From Corynebacterium sp. p3-SID1056 (GTDB lineage: Bacteria; Actinomycetota; Actinomycetes; Mycobacteriales; Mycobacteriaceae): DNA of 64,000 nucleotides. A model generated the notes under the pieces. It did not search any database. It saw only the letters and a list, made by a program, of their open reading frames with translations, and was not told the origin of the DNA. The stretch lies in the NCBI RefSeq assembly GCF_025152525.1, contig NZ_JALXXL010000002.1, positions 1-64,000 on the forward strand, given 5' to 3'. The position numbers and the translations under genes are program-made. The stretch's first letter is position 1. Every line of letters begins with the position of its first letter. Below are positions 1-7,982 of this stretch, one piece after another.

Positions 1-38
1 CCGGTGCCTTGGAAAAATAAAAACCAAGACACCGGTTT
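1..38 (+). terminator. Hairpin, probable terminator of a gene left of the window
   Basis: CCGGTG-C-CTTGG at 1-12 pairs with CCAAG-A-CACCGG at 24-35 around an A-rich loop, and a short T-run follows. The gene it would end lies outside the window. Together with the direct repeat that follows, it may belong to the end of an insertion sequence. Confidence 0.5.
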
Positions 39-45
39 GTCCACC

Positions 46-82
46 ATGTCGCGACTGAGTTGTCAACTATGTCGCGACTGAG
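46..82. repeat. Two direct copies of ATGTCGCGACTGAG, possible insertion-sequence end
   Basis: The 14-mer ATGTCGCGACTGAG occurs at 46-59 and again at 69-82, separated by TTGTCAACT. Short tandem end repeats of this type are seen at the ends of IS481/IS3-like elements, and the position beside a tRNA gene fits an insertion point. No transposase is inside the window, so the assignment is an inference. Confidence 0.4.
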
Positions 83-90
83 GACAGCTG

Positions 91-176
91 CGGAGGATGT
101 GGGATTTGAACCCACGAGGGTATTGCTACCCGCACGCGTTCCAGGCGTGTGACATAGGCCGCTAGTCGAATCCTCC
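91..176 (-). tRNA. tRNA-Ser (GGA)
   Basis: Read on the minus strand this folds as a class II tRNA with acceptor stem GGAGGAT/ATCCTCC, a long variable arm and the anticodon GGA in the loop CCTGGAACG. The discriminator base is G and CCA is not encoded. It is one of four serine tRNA genes in the window. Confidence 0.95.
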
Positions 177-268
177 AATGAGTAACGCTCACAGCGTCGG
201 TGCAATACTTTAGCGCAAGCGTCTTGCCACTCCAAAACCGCAGCACATGGGACTACACATGCAAAGGT

Positions 269-298
269 TTGGAGCTTGCGCGGCGTGTTCGCTACAGT
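269..298 (+). promoter_or_regulatory. Probable promoter of the SRP RNA gene
   Basis: A TACAGT -10 box lies at 293-298, eight bases before the first paired base of the SRP RNA. A weak -35 candidate, TTGGAG at 269-274, is 18 bases upstream of it. Confidence 0.5.
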
Positions 299-306
299 GT
301 TGGGCA

Positions 307-394
307 GGATCCCACGCGGTGCTTATCTTGTGAACTCCCCCAGGGCGGGAACGCAGCAAGGGTCAGCGAGCTCTGGCAGGTGCGTGGGGTCCCC
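307..394 (+). ncRNA. ffs: Signal recognition particle RNA, small bacterial type (4.5S)
   Basis: The ends pair (GGATCCCACGC near 307 with GCGTGGGGTCC near 382-392). The apical part carries the conserved SRP domain IV core, with GGGAACGCAGCAAGGGT-like sequence at 346-363 resembling the family's GGAAGCAGC loop. The RNA binds Ffh and targets ribosomes making membrane and secreted proteins. It is the short form without an Alu domain. A T-rich stretch (TTAGTTTTT) follows. The 395-669 stretch after it holds no gene that I can see; it should contain the ferritin promoter, which I could not define. Confidence 0.85.
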
Positions 395-669
395 TTAGTT
401 TTTGTGGGGGTTATATCGGGGCGGGGTTTATCGACACAATGTGCACTTTCCGCACCTCCTTTGGCGAGCCAAGATCGATGCCCTGGCCGTCAACGCTCCG
501 ATCCAGCACCTGATCCAAACGGAGCTAGCTCCATTTGGACCGACCAACGGCACGGCAGGTCGCCAAAGATGTAGACGTAAAATTTGTCACACGCTCCTCA
601 CATCATTTCATTTCCAACTAAGCTTGGTGCCCTACCGTCCCAGCAAATCAAACGGAAGGCACGATCACC

Positions 670-1167
670 ATGGACGCAAAGCTTCGCGACGTTATGAACA
701 ACCAGGTCACCGACGAGTACCTGGCCGCGTACCTCTACCGCCACCTGGCCAACGAGATGGACGCGTTGTCCTTTCCAGGCATGAGCAACTGGTTCGCTGA
801 ACAGGCACGGGAAGAGTGCGACCACGCGATGAAGTTCACCCAGCACCTTCTGGACCGCGGCGAGCGCGTCGAGCTGAAGAGCATCGAGATTGACGCACCG
901 AAGATTTCCTCCCCGGTCGAGGCCTTCAAGGCAGCGCTGGAGCACGAGAAGAAGGTCTCTGAGGCGATCCGCACCATCACCCGCGTCGCCGACGAGGTGG
1001 GCGACCTGGAGTCCCGCAGCCTGCTGACCTGGTTCCTCGACGAGCAGGTCGGCGAGGAGTCCTCGGTCAGCGAGATCATCGATCAGCTCGAGCTCGTCGG
1101 CTCGGACGGCTCCGGCATCCTGCGCATCGACGCAGCGCTTGGCACCCGCCAGAGCGCAGACAACTAG
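670..1167 (+). CDS. ftn: Ferritin (iron storage)
   Basis: A 165-residue protein of ferritin length that should assemble into a 24-subunit shell which oxidises Fe(II) and stores the ferric mineral in the cytosol. Visible ferroxidase ligands are E16, E49 and H52 (an ExxH on the second helix), with further acidic residues around 93 and 126. A GGAAG ribosome binding site stands before the ATG. The family is often under DtxR control in corynebacteria, but no convincing DtxR box was found by eye. Its TAG stop shares the bases CTAG with the stop of the convergent gluQ gene. Confidence 0.9.
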   Translation: MDAKLRDVMNNQVTDEYLAAYLYRHLANEMDALSFPGMSNWFAEQAREECDHAMKFTQHLLDRGERVELKSIEIDAPKISSPVEAFKAALEHEKKVSEAIRTITRVADEVGDLESRSLLTWFLDEQVGEESSVSEIIDQLELVGSDGSGILRIDAALGTRQSADN

Positions 1168-2069
1168 TCCTCCCAGACCCAGGGTTCGCGCGGCAGCGCC
1201 CCTGGGTCGAAGTGTGTCAGTAGCCCATGCACGCTCTCTACGCCGGGGCAACCAAGCGAGGCAGCAATCTGGCCGACCACCTCGCCAATTTCCCGCTCGC
1301 GCAGCATCTCCCGCAGCGTCACGGCACCGTCGCGCTTGGCCAGCCGGCGACCTGCGGCGTTGACCACGAGCGGCACGTGCACGTACTCCGGTTGCGCATA
1401 CCCCAGCAGGTGCGCCAAGTAGGCCTGCGCGGGCGCAGAAAACAGCAGGTCGTCGCCGCGCACGATTTGGTCGATGCCCTGCTCGCCGTCGTCGACAACC
1501 ACGGCGAGGTTGTACGCCCAATCGCCGGCCTGTGCCTGGTTGAGGTTGCCGCCGCGGCGCAGAATGACGTCGTCAATCGGCCCAAGCACCTCGCCGGCGT
1601 ACACGTCGCGCACCTTCCATTCCGCGGACGCAGCGCGCAGCCGCAGGGCGGGCATGCGCCCCTGCTCGGCGAGCTCCGCGCGCTTGGCTTCGCGCTGCGC
1701 TTCTGAAAGATTGCGGCAGGTCCCGGGGTACATCCCGGGCTGGGCGTGCGGGGCGCTCGCGGCCTCGCGGATGTCGCGGCGGGTGCAGTAGCACTCGTAG
1801 ACGTCGAGTGCGTCCAGCGCGGCGCGGTAGCGCTCGTGGTTGTCGGACTGGTAGGTCACCGGCGGGTCGAACGTCAGCCCCAGCGCCTCGAGGTCTGCGA
1901 TCTGGCGCGCGGCGGCGTCCATGCTGGATCGCTCCGAGTCGATATCCTCGATGCGCAGGTAGCACGCTCGATCAGTCTGGCGGGCAAAGAGCCAGGCGAG
2001 TACCGCGGTACGCAGGTTGCCAAAGTGCAGGTCGCCGCTCGGCGAGGGCGCGTATCTTCCAGCAGACAT
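1164..2069 (-). CDS. gluQ: Glutamyl-Q tRNA(Asp) synthetase
   Basis: About 301 residues, the length of the YadB/GluQ-RS family: a GluRS catalytic core without the anticodon-binding half. It activates glutamate and attaches it to queuosine at position 34 of tRNA-Asp. The HIGH-type motif is HFGN at residues 15-18 after APSPSG. A KMSKS-like LAKRDG and a zinc-site cysteine pair (CYC) with a later Tyr and Cys are present. The ATG at 2069 is chosen because the protein then begins at the conserved first strand and does not run into the divergent transporter gene. Its role depends on queuosine supply, which the neighbour at 2108 and tgt at 7983 could provide. Confidence 0.9.
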   Translation of the reverse strand: MSAGRYAPSPSGDLHFGNLRTAVLAWLFARQTDRACYLRIEDIDSERSSMDAAARQIADLEALGLTFDPPVTYQSDNHERYRAALDALDVYECYCTRRDIREAASAPHAQPGMYPGTCRNLSEAQREAKRAELAEQGRMPALRLRAASAEWKVRDVYAGEVLGPIDDVILRRGGNLNQAQAGDWAYNLAVVVDDGEQGIDQIVRGDDLLFSAPAQAYLAHLLGYAQPEYVHVPLVVNAAGRRLAKRDGAVTLREMLREREIGEVVGQIAASLGCPGVESVHGLLTHFDPGALPREPWVWED

Positions 2070-2107
2070 GGCCCCGAGACTACTTCCCTGTGGTTGAATA
2101 CTGACTC

Positions 2108-2770
2108 GTGACACCTCCTGCCTCCTCATCGCCCGCCGCCCGCTCGCCATATCCGGTGCTGCTCGCGGTGTTTTGCGCCGTCTTTCTCATCTCCAACATC
2201 ACGGCCCAGAAGGGCGTGGAATTGGGGCCTTTGATTACCGACGGAGCGTTCTTCCTCTTCCCCATCTCCTACGTCATCGGCGACGTGATCGCTGAGGTCT
2301 ACGGCTTCAAGGCGGCCCGCCGCGCCGTCTTTACCGGCTTCGGCATCGCCGTCCTGGCTGTGCTGTCGTTCTACATCGCAATCTGGCTGCCCCCGGCAGG
2401 TTTCTACGACATGCAGGACACCTTCGCCGCCGTACTCGGCCTGGTGCCGCAGATCGTGCTGGCCTCGCTCGCCGGCTATGTGGTGGGCCAGCTCTCAAAT
2501 GCGTGGGTCCTGCAGAAGATGAAGGACCGCTTCGGCGTGGGGCGCCTGTGGGCACGCCTGATCGGCTCGACCGTCGTCGGCGAATTCTTGGACACGCTGC
2601 TGTTCTGCGCCATCGCCGCCAGCGTGATTGGGATCGCCACCCCGGGCGACTTCATCAACTATGTCCTGGTCGGCTTCCTGTGGAAGACGCTGATTGAGGT
2701 TGTGCTGTTGCCTCTGACGTATCCGACGATTGCGTGGGTGCGTGGCGTCGAGAAGCATCAGGCAGGCTGA
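2108..2770 (+). CDS. yhhQ: Queuosine precursor transporter, YhhQ/VUT family
   Basis: A 220-residue integral membrane protein with about six hydrophobic segments. It has the family pattern of an early SNITAQK motif and the [14 protein letters not shown] stretch (residues about 57-70). The family imports queuine-type precursors. It starts at GTG 2108 and is divergent from gluQ, 38 bases away, a pairing that supports a shared queuosine role. The substrate (queuine, preQ0 or preQ1) cannot be told from the sequence. No de novo queuosine gene is seen in the window. Confidence 0.85.
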   Translation: MTPPASSSPAARSPYPVLLAVFCAVFLISNITAQKGVELGPLITDGAFFLFPISYVIGDVIAEVYGFKAARRAVFTGFGIAVLAVLSFYIAIWLPPAGFYDMQDTFAAVLGLVPQIVLASLAGYVVGQLSNAWVLQKMKDRFGVGRLWARLIGSTVVGEFLDTLLFCAIAASVIGIATPGDFINYVLVGFLWKTLIEVVLLPLTYPTIAWVRGVEKHQAG

Positions 2771-2900
2771 AGAAGGTAACGATTTCCTTACAACTTACGG
2801 CTGCGGTCGACGCGGGCGCTTGGCGTCGTTATGTTGGGGCACGTTGGTTCCCGCAAGGGGGCAAACGGATTAGTAGATACTCAACGAAAGGATTAGCGCA

Positions 2901-3074
2901 ATGGGCATTATTGATAAGGCAAAGGGTGCAATGAACTCCGACAAGGGCGAGCAGGTTACGGACCAGGGCCTGGACAAGGCTGCGGACGCTGCGAAGGGCA
3001 AGCTGGGCGAGGACAAGGCCGACAAGATCGACCAGGCTCGCGACGCTGCCGACCGCAAGCTGGGTAACGAGTAA
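2901..3074 (+). CDS. Small charged helical protein, Rv0909 antitoxin-like family
   Basis: A 57-residue hydrophilic protein rich in Lys, Asp and Ala, beginning MGIIDKAKGAM and continuing as one amphipathic helix-like stretch with repeated D-K-A-A/K-G-K-L pieces. This matches the short actinobacterial proteins annotated as antitoxins of the MT0933/Rv0909 type, which also resemble CsbD-like stress proteins. A GAAAGG ribosome binding site lies at 2886-2891 and a TAGATACT-like -10 at 2874-2881. No toxin gene is adjacent, so the antitoxin label rests on family resemblance only. Confidence 0.6.
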   Translation: MGIIDKAKGAMNSDKGEQVTDQGLDKAADAAKGKLGEDKADKIDQARDAADRKLGNE

Positions 3075-3096
3075 GCGCTCGTCCAACTTCTCCCCC

Positions 3097-3136
3097 CGAT
3101 TGGGTCTCACACTTCCCACAGCGTGAGACCCAATCG
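3097..3136 (+). terminator. Strong hairpin terminator after the small protein gene
   Basis: CGATTGGGTCTCAC at 3097-3110 pairs perfectly with GTGAGACCCAATCG at 3123-3136 around a 12-base loop. A modest T-run (ATTTG) follows a few bases on. Confidence 0.85.
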
Positions 3137-3273
3137 GCCTATTTGTGGGATTTCCGCGCATTTCCGCCCGGAACTAAATCCACGGTTAATCGGTGCTGAG
3201 CGGCGCTTGAAAAACGCCCCATACACGCCCGATGCAATGGGGAAACGCTCCACCGAAGGTTAAACTTGTAGAC

Positions 3274-4653
3274 GTGAATACACAAGATCCCTCCGCGCCC
3301 CCCGCCGGTTCAGTCGAGCACAGGCTCCTGGACCAGGCCTTACAAATCCTCGGCCGCGGCGACAAGAAGGCGCTTACGCTGCAGCGCACCGCCGAGCAGG
3401 CAGATATCCCGCTCGAAGAGGCCCGCGCGCTCTATACAGATGACGCGACCCTCTACGCCGAGGTCAGCCGCTTCCTCGATGAGCGCCTACGTGTGTTCGC
3501 CGACCGCGAGCTGGCAAAGCTCCCAGCGGACGTGCCGATCATCAAGCAGGTGTTGGCCAACGCCACCGGCTACTTCAACGCAGCGTTGGATAACCCGACC
3601 TACTTTGCGGCCTACAGCCACTCGCAGGTCGTCGAGGACTTTCCCAATTTCGAGGAGCAGATCGAGCGCCCCTTAAATCCGGACGCCTTCCCGGCGATCA
3701 CCGCGCGCGTGCTCAACCTCATCCTCGAGGCGACCCGCCAGCTCGAGGTGCCGATCCAGGAAGACCTGATCATCACCGGCACCCTCGCCCTGCTCGCCGA
3801 GACGCACGGGCTTGCGCACCTCGCCACCTTCGGCATCATGCGCCACCTCTCGCCGACGGCGAAGCGCCAGACCTTCCAGGCCGCCATGGGCTCACTGCTC
3901 TCCGGCTTGTGCAACACCCTGGCCGAAGGCAACATCGTGCACTTCGACCCGGAAACCATCCCCGGCGAGATCTCCAAGCCGTGGACCACTCTGGCGAAGG
4001 ATCTGCCGCGGGAGACGAAGGAGGACATCCGCGAGGCCATTCTGCGCGGCGCGGCCGAGGAGGTCGTGGCGGCGGGCCTCGACGGCTTCACCCTCAAAAA
4101 GGCGGCGCAGCGGGCGGACATCGCGTTTAACACCGCCACCCAGCTTTTCGACGGCGACCAGGCGCTGCTGCGCGAACTCGAGATCCACCTTGACGAGGCA
4201 AATACCCAGGCCATCGTCCGCCAGGCCGCGAGCGTCCCCGAAGGCTCGCCTGCGCTGACCGCCATCAAGGCCGCCGGCTTCGGCTACATCGACTACGCGC
4301 TGGCGGACCCAACCGGCTTCGTCGCGCTGATCGAGATTTCCAGCCGCTCCATCGTCCCCGTCTCCTTCGACGACGAGGGCGGCATGGCCCAGCCCTTCGA
4401 CATGGGCAAGGCGTTCACCTACCTGATGAACATCGTCCGCGACGCCATCTCCGAGTCCGAAGGACCGCGCTCCACCTGGGTGCTTTACACCCAGATGATG
4501 TCGCTGTGGGGCGCCGCGCACGGCATCGCCCAGCTCGCCACGATCGGCGTCCTGCGCTACACCTCGCCAGAGTTCGGCTTCCGGGTCAGCTCCCGCGTCA
4601 TGGATATCGGGCTGCGCGGCATGATCAACGCCTTGGAGTTGCGCGAGCCCTAA
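3274..4653 (+). CDS. Tandem TetR-family regulator (two TetR units in one chain)
   Basis: The protein has 459 residues, about twice a normal TetR protein. An N-terminal HTH (residues about 10-60) and its ligand domain are followed by a second HTH-like unit (about 250-300) and a second ligand domain. The duplication shows in the paired motifs HGLAHLATFGIMRHLSP (near 177) and HGIAQLATIGVLRYTSP (near 415), which are WHG-type C-terminal features. GTG 3274 is preferred over the upstream ATG because TAAACT at 3261-3266 sits seven bases before it, a leaderless start. The ABC pair that follows in the same direction is a plausible target. A covalent dimer would bind DNA without self-assembly. Confidence 0.75.
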   Translation: MNTQDPSAPPAGSVEHRLLDQALQILGRGDKKALTLQRTAEQADIPLEEARALYTDDATLYAEVSRFLDERLRVFADRELAKLPADVPIIKQVLANATGYFNAALDNPTYFAAYSHSQVVEDFPNFEEQIERPLNPDAFPAITARVLNLILEATRQLEVPIQEDLIITGTLALLAETHGLAHLATFGIMRHLSPTAKRQTFQAAMGSLLSGLCNTLAEGNIVHFDPETIPGEISKPWTTLAKDLPRETKEDIREAILRGAAEEVVAAGLDGFTLKKAAQRADIAFNTATQLFDGDQALLRELEIHLDEANTQAIVRQAASVPEGSPALTAIKAAGFGYIDYALADPTGFVALIEISSRSIVPVSFDDEGGMAQPFDMGKAFTYLMNIVRDAISESEGPRSTWVLYTQMMSLWGAAHGIAQLATIGVLRYTSPEFGFRVSSRVMDIGLRGMINALELREP

Positions 4654-4677
4654 TCGCGGCGTGCCACAATAGGCAGC

Positions 4678-5415
4678 ATGGAACGTGCAGCAGTGCCCGC
4701 CGCCCGGGCGGTCGACTTGGTCAAAACCTACGGCGAGGGCTCCACGAAGGTCCGCGCGCTCGACGGCGTCAACGTGGAGTTCCGCCGGGGCGAATTCACC
4801 GCCATCATGGGCCCCTCCGGCTCCGGCAAGTCGACGCTGATGCACGTGATGGCCGGCCTCGACTCGCCCACCTCCGGTGAGGTCTTCCTCGGCGACACGG
4901 AGCTCTCCTCGCTTCACGACGGGGCGTTGACCACCCTACGGCGCGACCGCCTCGGCTTCATCTTCCAGTCCTTCAACCTGGTACCGACCTTGACTGCGGC
5001 GGAAAACATCACGCTGCCCACGGATATCGCCGGCGGCACCATCGACGAGGACTGGTTTGCGCAGATCACCCACCGTCTCGGCCTAGACGAGCGGCTTAAC
5101 CACCGCCCCGCCGAACTCTCGGGCGGCCAGCAGCAGCGCGTGGCCTGCGCCCGCGCGTTGGTTTCGCGCCCGGAGATCATCTTCGGCGACGAGCCGACCG
5201 GCAACCTCGACTCCAACTCCTCTACAGAGGTCTTGCGGATCCTGCGCACCGCGGTCGACAGCGACGACCAGACCGTCGTCATCGTCACCCACGACGCGCG
5301 CGCCGCCTCCTTCGCCGACCGCGTCATCTTCCTGCGCGACGGCGCCATTATCGACGAGCTCGCACACCCCACCATGGACGCCATCCTGCAGGTCATGGCC
5401 GGAATCGAGGGGTAG
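4678..5415 (+). CDS. ABC transporter ATP-binding protein, MacB/LolD type
   Basis: A 245-residue ATPase with Walker A GPSGSGKST (residues 45-53), Q-loop FIFQSFNLVP, signature LSGGQQQRV (from about 148), Walker B IIFGDEPTGNLD (from about 167) and the H-loop in VTHD. It pairs with the FtsX-type permease that starts three bases after its stop. MacB-type pairs use ATP hydrolysis for extracytoplasmic work on lipids, peptides or drugs rather than classical transport; the substrate here is unknown. The -10-like CACAAT at 4665-4670 sits seven bases before the ATG. Confidence 0.9.
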   Translation: MERAAVPAARAVDLVKTYGEGSTKVRALDGVNVEFRRGEFTAIMGPSGSGKSTLMHVMAGLDSPTSGEVFLGDTELSSLHDGALTTLRRDRLGFIFQSFNLVPTLTAAENITLPTDIAGGTIDEDWFAQITHRLGLDERLNHRPAELSGGQQQRVACARALVSRPEIIFGDEPTGNLDSNSSTEVLRILRTAVDSDDQTVVIVTHDARAASFADRVIFLRDGAIIDELAHPTMDAILQVMAGIEG

Positions 5416-5418
5416 CGC

Positions 5419-7953
5419 ATGCGTCCGATGACGAAAGTGTCGCTGCGCAACGTGGCGGCCCACAAGCTCCGCCTTGCCCTGACCGTGCTCTCCGTCGTGC
5501 TCGGTACCGCATTCCTCTCCGGCGCACTGATGTTTACCGCCATGCTGTCGACCACCTTCGACTCGGCGGTGGGCACTGTCTTAGATGGCACGGACGCGGT
5601 GGTCGAGGGGCCGCTCTCTCGGGAGGAAGCCGACGAGATCGCGGACGATCCCGTCGTGGCCCGCACCAATCTTTTCGCCGAAAAGTCTATTGTCGCAGCT
5701 CGCGAGGATGAAGAAGCCATCCAGATGAAGATGGGTGCCTCCCGGCTTGGCCTCTACTACGGCCCCGACGAGGCCGTCGGCGAGCCCACCGAGTTGGTCA
5801 GTGGCCGGGCGCCGGAGGCGCTCGGCGAGGCCGTAGTCAACCGCAACGGCGCGGAAAACTACGGCATCGCGCTCGGCGAGCACCTGATCCTGGTCGATCG
5901 AGACGGTCGACAGGACGTCACCGTGACCGGGTTCTACGACCACGAGCTCGCGCAGCAGTCCTCCCTACTCTTCCGGGTCACCCCGGACACGTACACGGAG
6001 TACTACACCCAGGGCGACACGGTGCCCGCGCTCACCGTTGCCGGCGACAACACCGAGCCCGCAGCCCTCGTGGATACGCTGCGCGCGGCACACCCCGACT
6101 TGGAGATCAACACGGGCGAATCCGTGGCGGAGGAAACCAGCAAGCAAATCCGCGAAGCCTTGAGCTTTGTCAGCTACTTCCTCATCGCCTTCGCGCTCGT
6201 CGGGCTGCTGGTGGGCACGTTCCTCATCGCGAATACCTTCTCCATGATCGTGGCGCAGCGCACCAAGGAGTTCGCGCTCCTGCGCGCAATTGGCGCCACC
6301 CGGGGTCAGATCACGCGCTCCGTCGCGCTGGAATCCGCGCTCGTGGGCGCGCTCGGTTCCGTGCTCGGCGTCGCCGGCGGGGTGGGACTGGTCGCCGCGA
6401 TCAAGGTGGCGATGCGCGCGTACGGCATGGAGCTTCCCGACACCGGCCTCGGCCTGACCTGGCAAGCAGTCCTTGTGCCCCTGGTCGTAGGCACCGTGGT
6501 CACGGTCTGCTCCGCGCTCGCACCGGCCCGCCGCGCCGGCAGGGTCCGCCCGGTTGAAGCGATGCGCGCCAGCGAGTCCGCAACCCCGCAACCGCTCAAG
6601 GCACGCACGATCGTCGGGCTCGTCCTCGTTGCACTCGGCGTCGCTACCGCGGCCGTCGCCATGGGCTGGGAAGACGGTTCGACCGGGCGCCGCGCCGCAC
6701 TCGTGGGGGCCGCCGCGCTCGCCGCGATTAGCGGCCTATTCCTCGCAGGTCCTGCGCTCAGCCTGCCGGTGGTGCCGCCGTTCGGGCGGGCGATCGGGCT
6801 GCCTTTCGGGGCCGTCGGAAAGCTGGCGTCCACGAACACGAGCCGCAACCCGCGCCGCACCGCCACCACCGCCTTCGCGCTCATGCTGGGCATCGCGCTA
6901 GTGACCGTAATCGGGATGCTGGGCGCGAGCATGAAGCACTCGGTCGACGACATGGCGAAGAGCGAGTTCAGCGCCGACTACGTCCTCTACGGCCCTGAGC
7001 TCGGATCCTTCCCCGTGCCCAGCGATCTGCCGGAGCGGCTTGCCGACGTCCCCGGGGTCGGCACCATCACCAGCTACAGCCAAGCACCGGTGACGGTGGA
7101 CGGCGAGTACGGCCACCAGCTGGGTCGGATGGGAGCCACCGACCTCATCAACGGCGACACCGCCGACCTCCTCCAGCTCAACATGGTGGAAGGCTCCGCG
7201 GACCTGAACGGCGACACGCTCATCGCGCCCTCCCACATCGCCGCCGAGCGCGGCTGGCAGGTCGGTGACACGCTCGAGCTCGCCGCGCCCGGCGTCTCCA
7301 CCGAAACCACGACGGTGACCGTCGGCGGCATCTTCGAGGACTCCAACGTGCTGCAGACCTTCGTCGTCTCCGCGCAGGCCGCCGCGAAGGTGGCGACGTG
7401 GAAGGCGGAGACGATCCTGATGGTGGGCGTCGGCGGTGACGGTAGCGTGGACGTCGAAAAGCTGCGCGCAAACCTCGAGGACGCTGTGCGCCACGACATC
7501 GTGGTGCAGGTCCGCTCCGCCGAAGACGCAGCAGGTGAGGCCGGAGCGCTCATCGACCAGATGCTGTTCATCCTCTACGCACTACTCTCGCTTGCCGTGA
7601 TCATCGCGGTGCTGGGCATCATCAACACGCTCACGCTGTCTGTCATCGAGCGCCGCCAGGAGATCGGCATGCTGCGCGCGGTGGGCACGCAGCGCAGGCA
7701 GGTGCGCACCATGATCACGCTCGAGTCGGTGCAGATGTCCGTCTTCGGTGCCGTCCTCGGCGTGCTCCTCGGGCTGGGACTCGGCTGGGCCTTCCTCACC
7801 GTGCTCGAGAGCCAGGGCATGTCCGCGATCATCGTGCCCACGCGCATGATCGGCATCGTGCTCCTCGGCTCTCTCGTCGTGGGCGTGCTCGCCGCGCTCT
7901 GGCCGGCCCGGCGCGCAGCTGCGACCGGTCCGCTGGAGGCAATCGCCGACTAA
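5419..7953 (+). CDS. ABC transporter permease with two FtsX domains
   Basis: 844 residues. There is one TM segment near 17-40, then a large extracytoplasmic domain, then a three-TM FtsX block (about 250-370). Two more TMs precede a second extracytoplasmic domain, and a second FtsX block lies at about 715-830. The duplicated FtsX motif is visible as FALLRAIGATRGQ and IGMLRAVGTQRRQ. It should form a complex with the preceding ATPase. A second ATG at 5428 is possible. A copy of the dispersed palindrome lies in the coding sequence at 5670-5686 and another begins in its TAA stop codon. Confidence 0.88.
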   Translation: MRPMTKVSLRNVAAHKLRLALTVLSVVLGTAFLSGALMFTAMLSTTFDSAVGTVLDGTDAVVEGPLSREEADEIADDPVVARTNLFAEKSIVAAREDEEAIQMKMGASRLGLYYGPDEAVGEPTELVSGRAPEALGEAVVNRNGAENYGIALGEHLILVDRDGRQDVTVTGFYDHELAQQSSLLFRVTPDTYTEYYTQGDTVPALTVAGDNTEPAALVDTLRAAHPDLEINTGESVAEETSKQIREALSFVSYFLIAFALVGLLVGTFLIANTFSMIVAQRTKEFALLRAIGATRGQITRSVALESALVGALGSVLGVAGGVGLVAAIKVAMRAYGMELPDTGLGLTWQAVLVPLVVGTVVTVCSALAPARRAGRVRPVEAMRASESATPQPLKARTIVGLVLVALGVATAAVAMGWEDGSTGRRAALVGAAALAAISGLFLAGPALSLPVVPPFGRAIGLPFGAVGKLASTNTSRNPRRTATTAFALMLGIALVTVIGMLGASMKHSVDDMAKSEFSADYVLYGPELGSFPVPSDLPERLADVPGVGTITSYSQAPVTVDGEYGHQLGRMGATDLINGDTADLLQLNMVEGSADLNGDTLIAPSHIAAERGWQVGDTLELAAPGVSTETTTVTVGGIFEDSNVLQTFVVSAQAAAKVATWKAETILMVGVGGDGSVDVEKLRANLEDAVRHDIVVQVRSAEDAAGEAGALIDQMLFILYALLSLAVIIAVLGIINTLTLSVIERRQEIGMLRAVGTQRRQVRTMITLESVQMSVFGAVLGVLLGLGLGWAFLTVLESQGMSAIIVPTRMIGIVLLGSLVVGVLAALWPARRAAATGPLEAIAD
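5670..5686. repeat. Dispersed palindrome copy, inside the FtsX permease gene
   Basis: TCTTTT-CGCCG-AAAAGT, one mismatch from the ACTTTT-N5-AAAAGT consensus, read as L-F-A-E-K in the gene. Confidence 0.6.
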
Positions 7954-7970
7954 CTTTTCAGCGAAAAGTT
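7952..7970. repeat. Dispersed palindrome copy between convergent genes
   Basis: AACTTTTC-AGC-GAAAAGTT. Its first AA completes the TAA stop of the permease gene, and it lies 12 bases from the end of tgt. It can form an RNA hairpin in both directions but has no clear T-run. Confidence 0.75.
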
Positions 7971-7982
7971 CGTTATCCCTGG

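Noticed and set aside
395..669. A gene or DtxR box in the gap before ferritin
   Set aside because: Frames here look like shadows and no convincing 19-base iron box could be aligned by eye.
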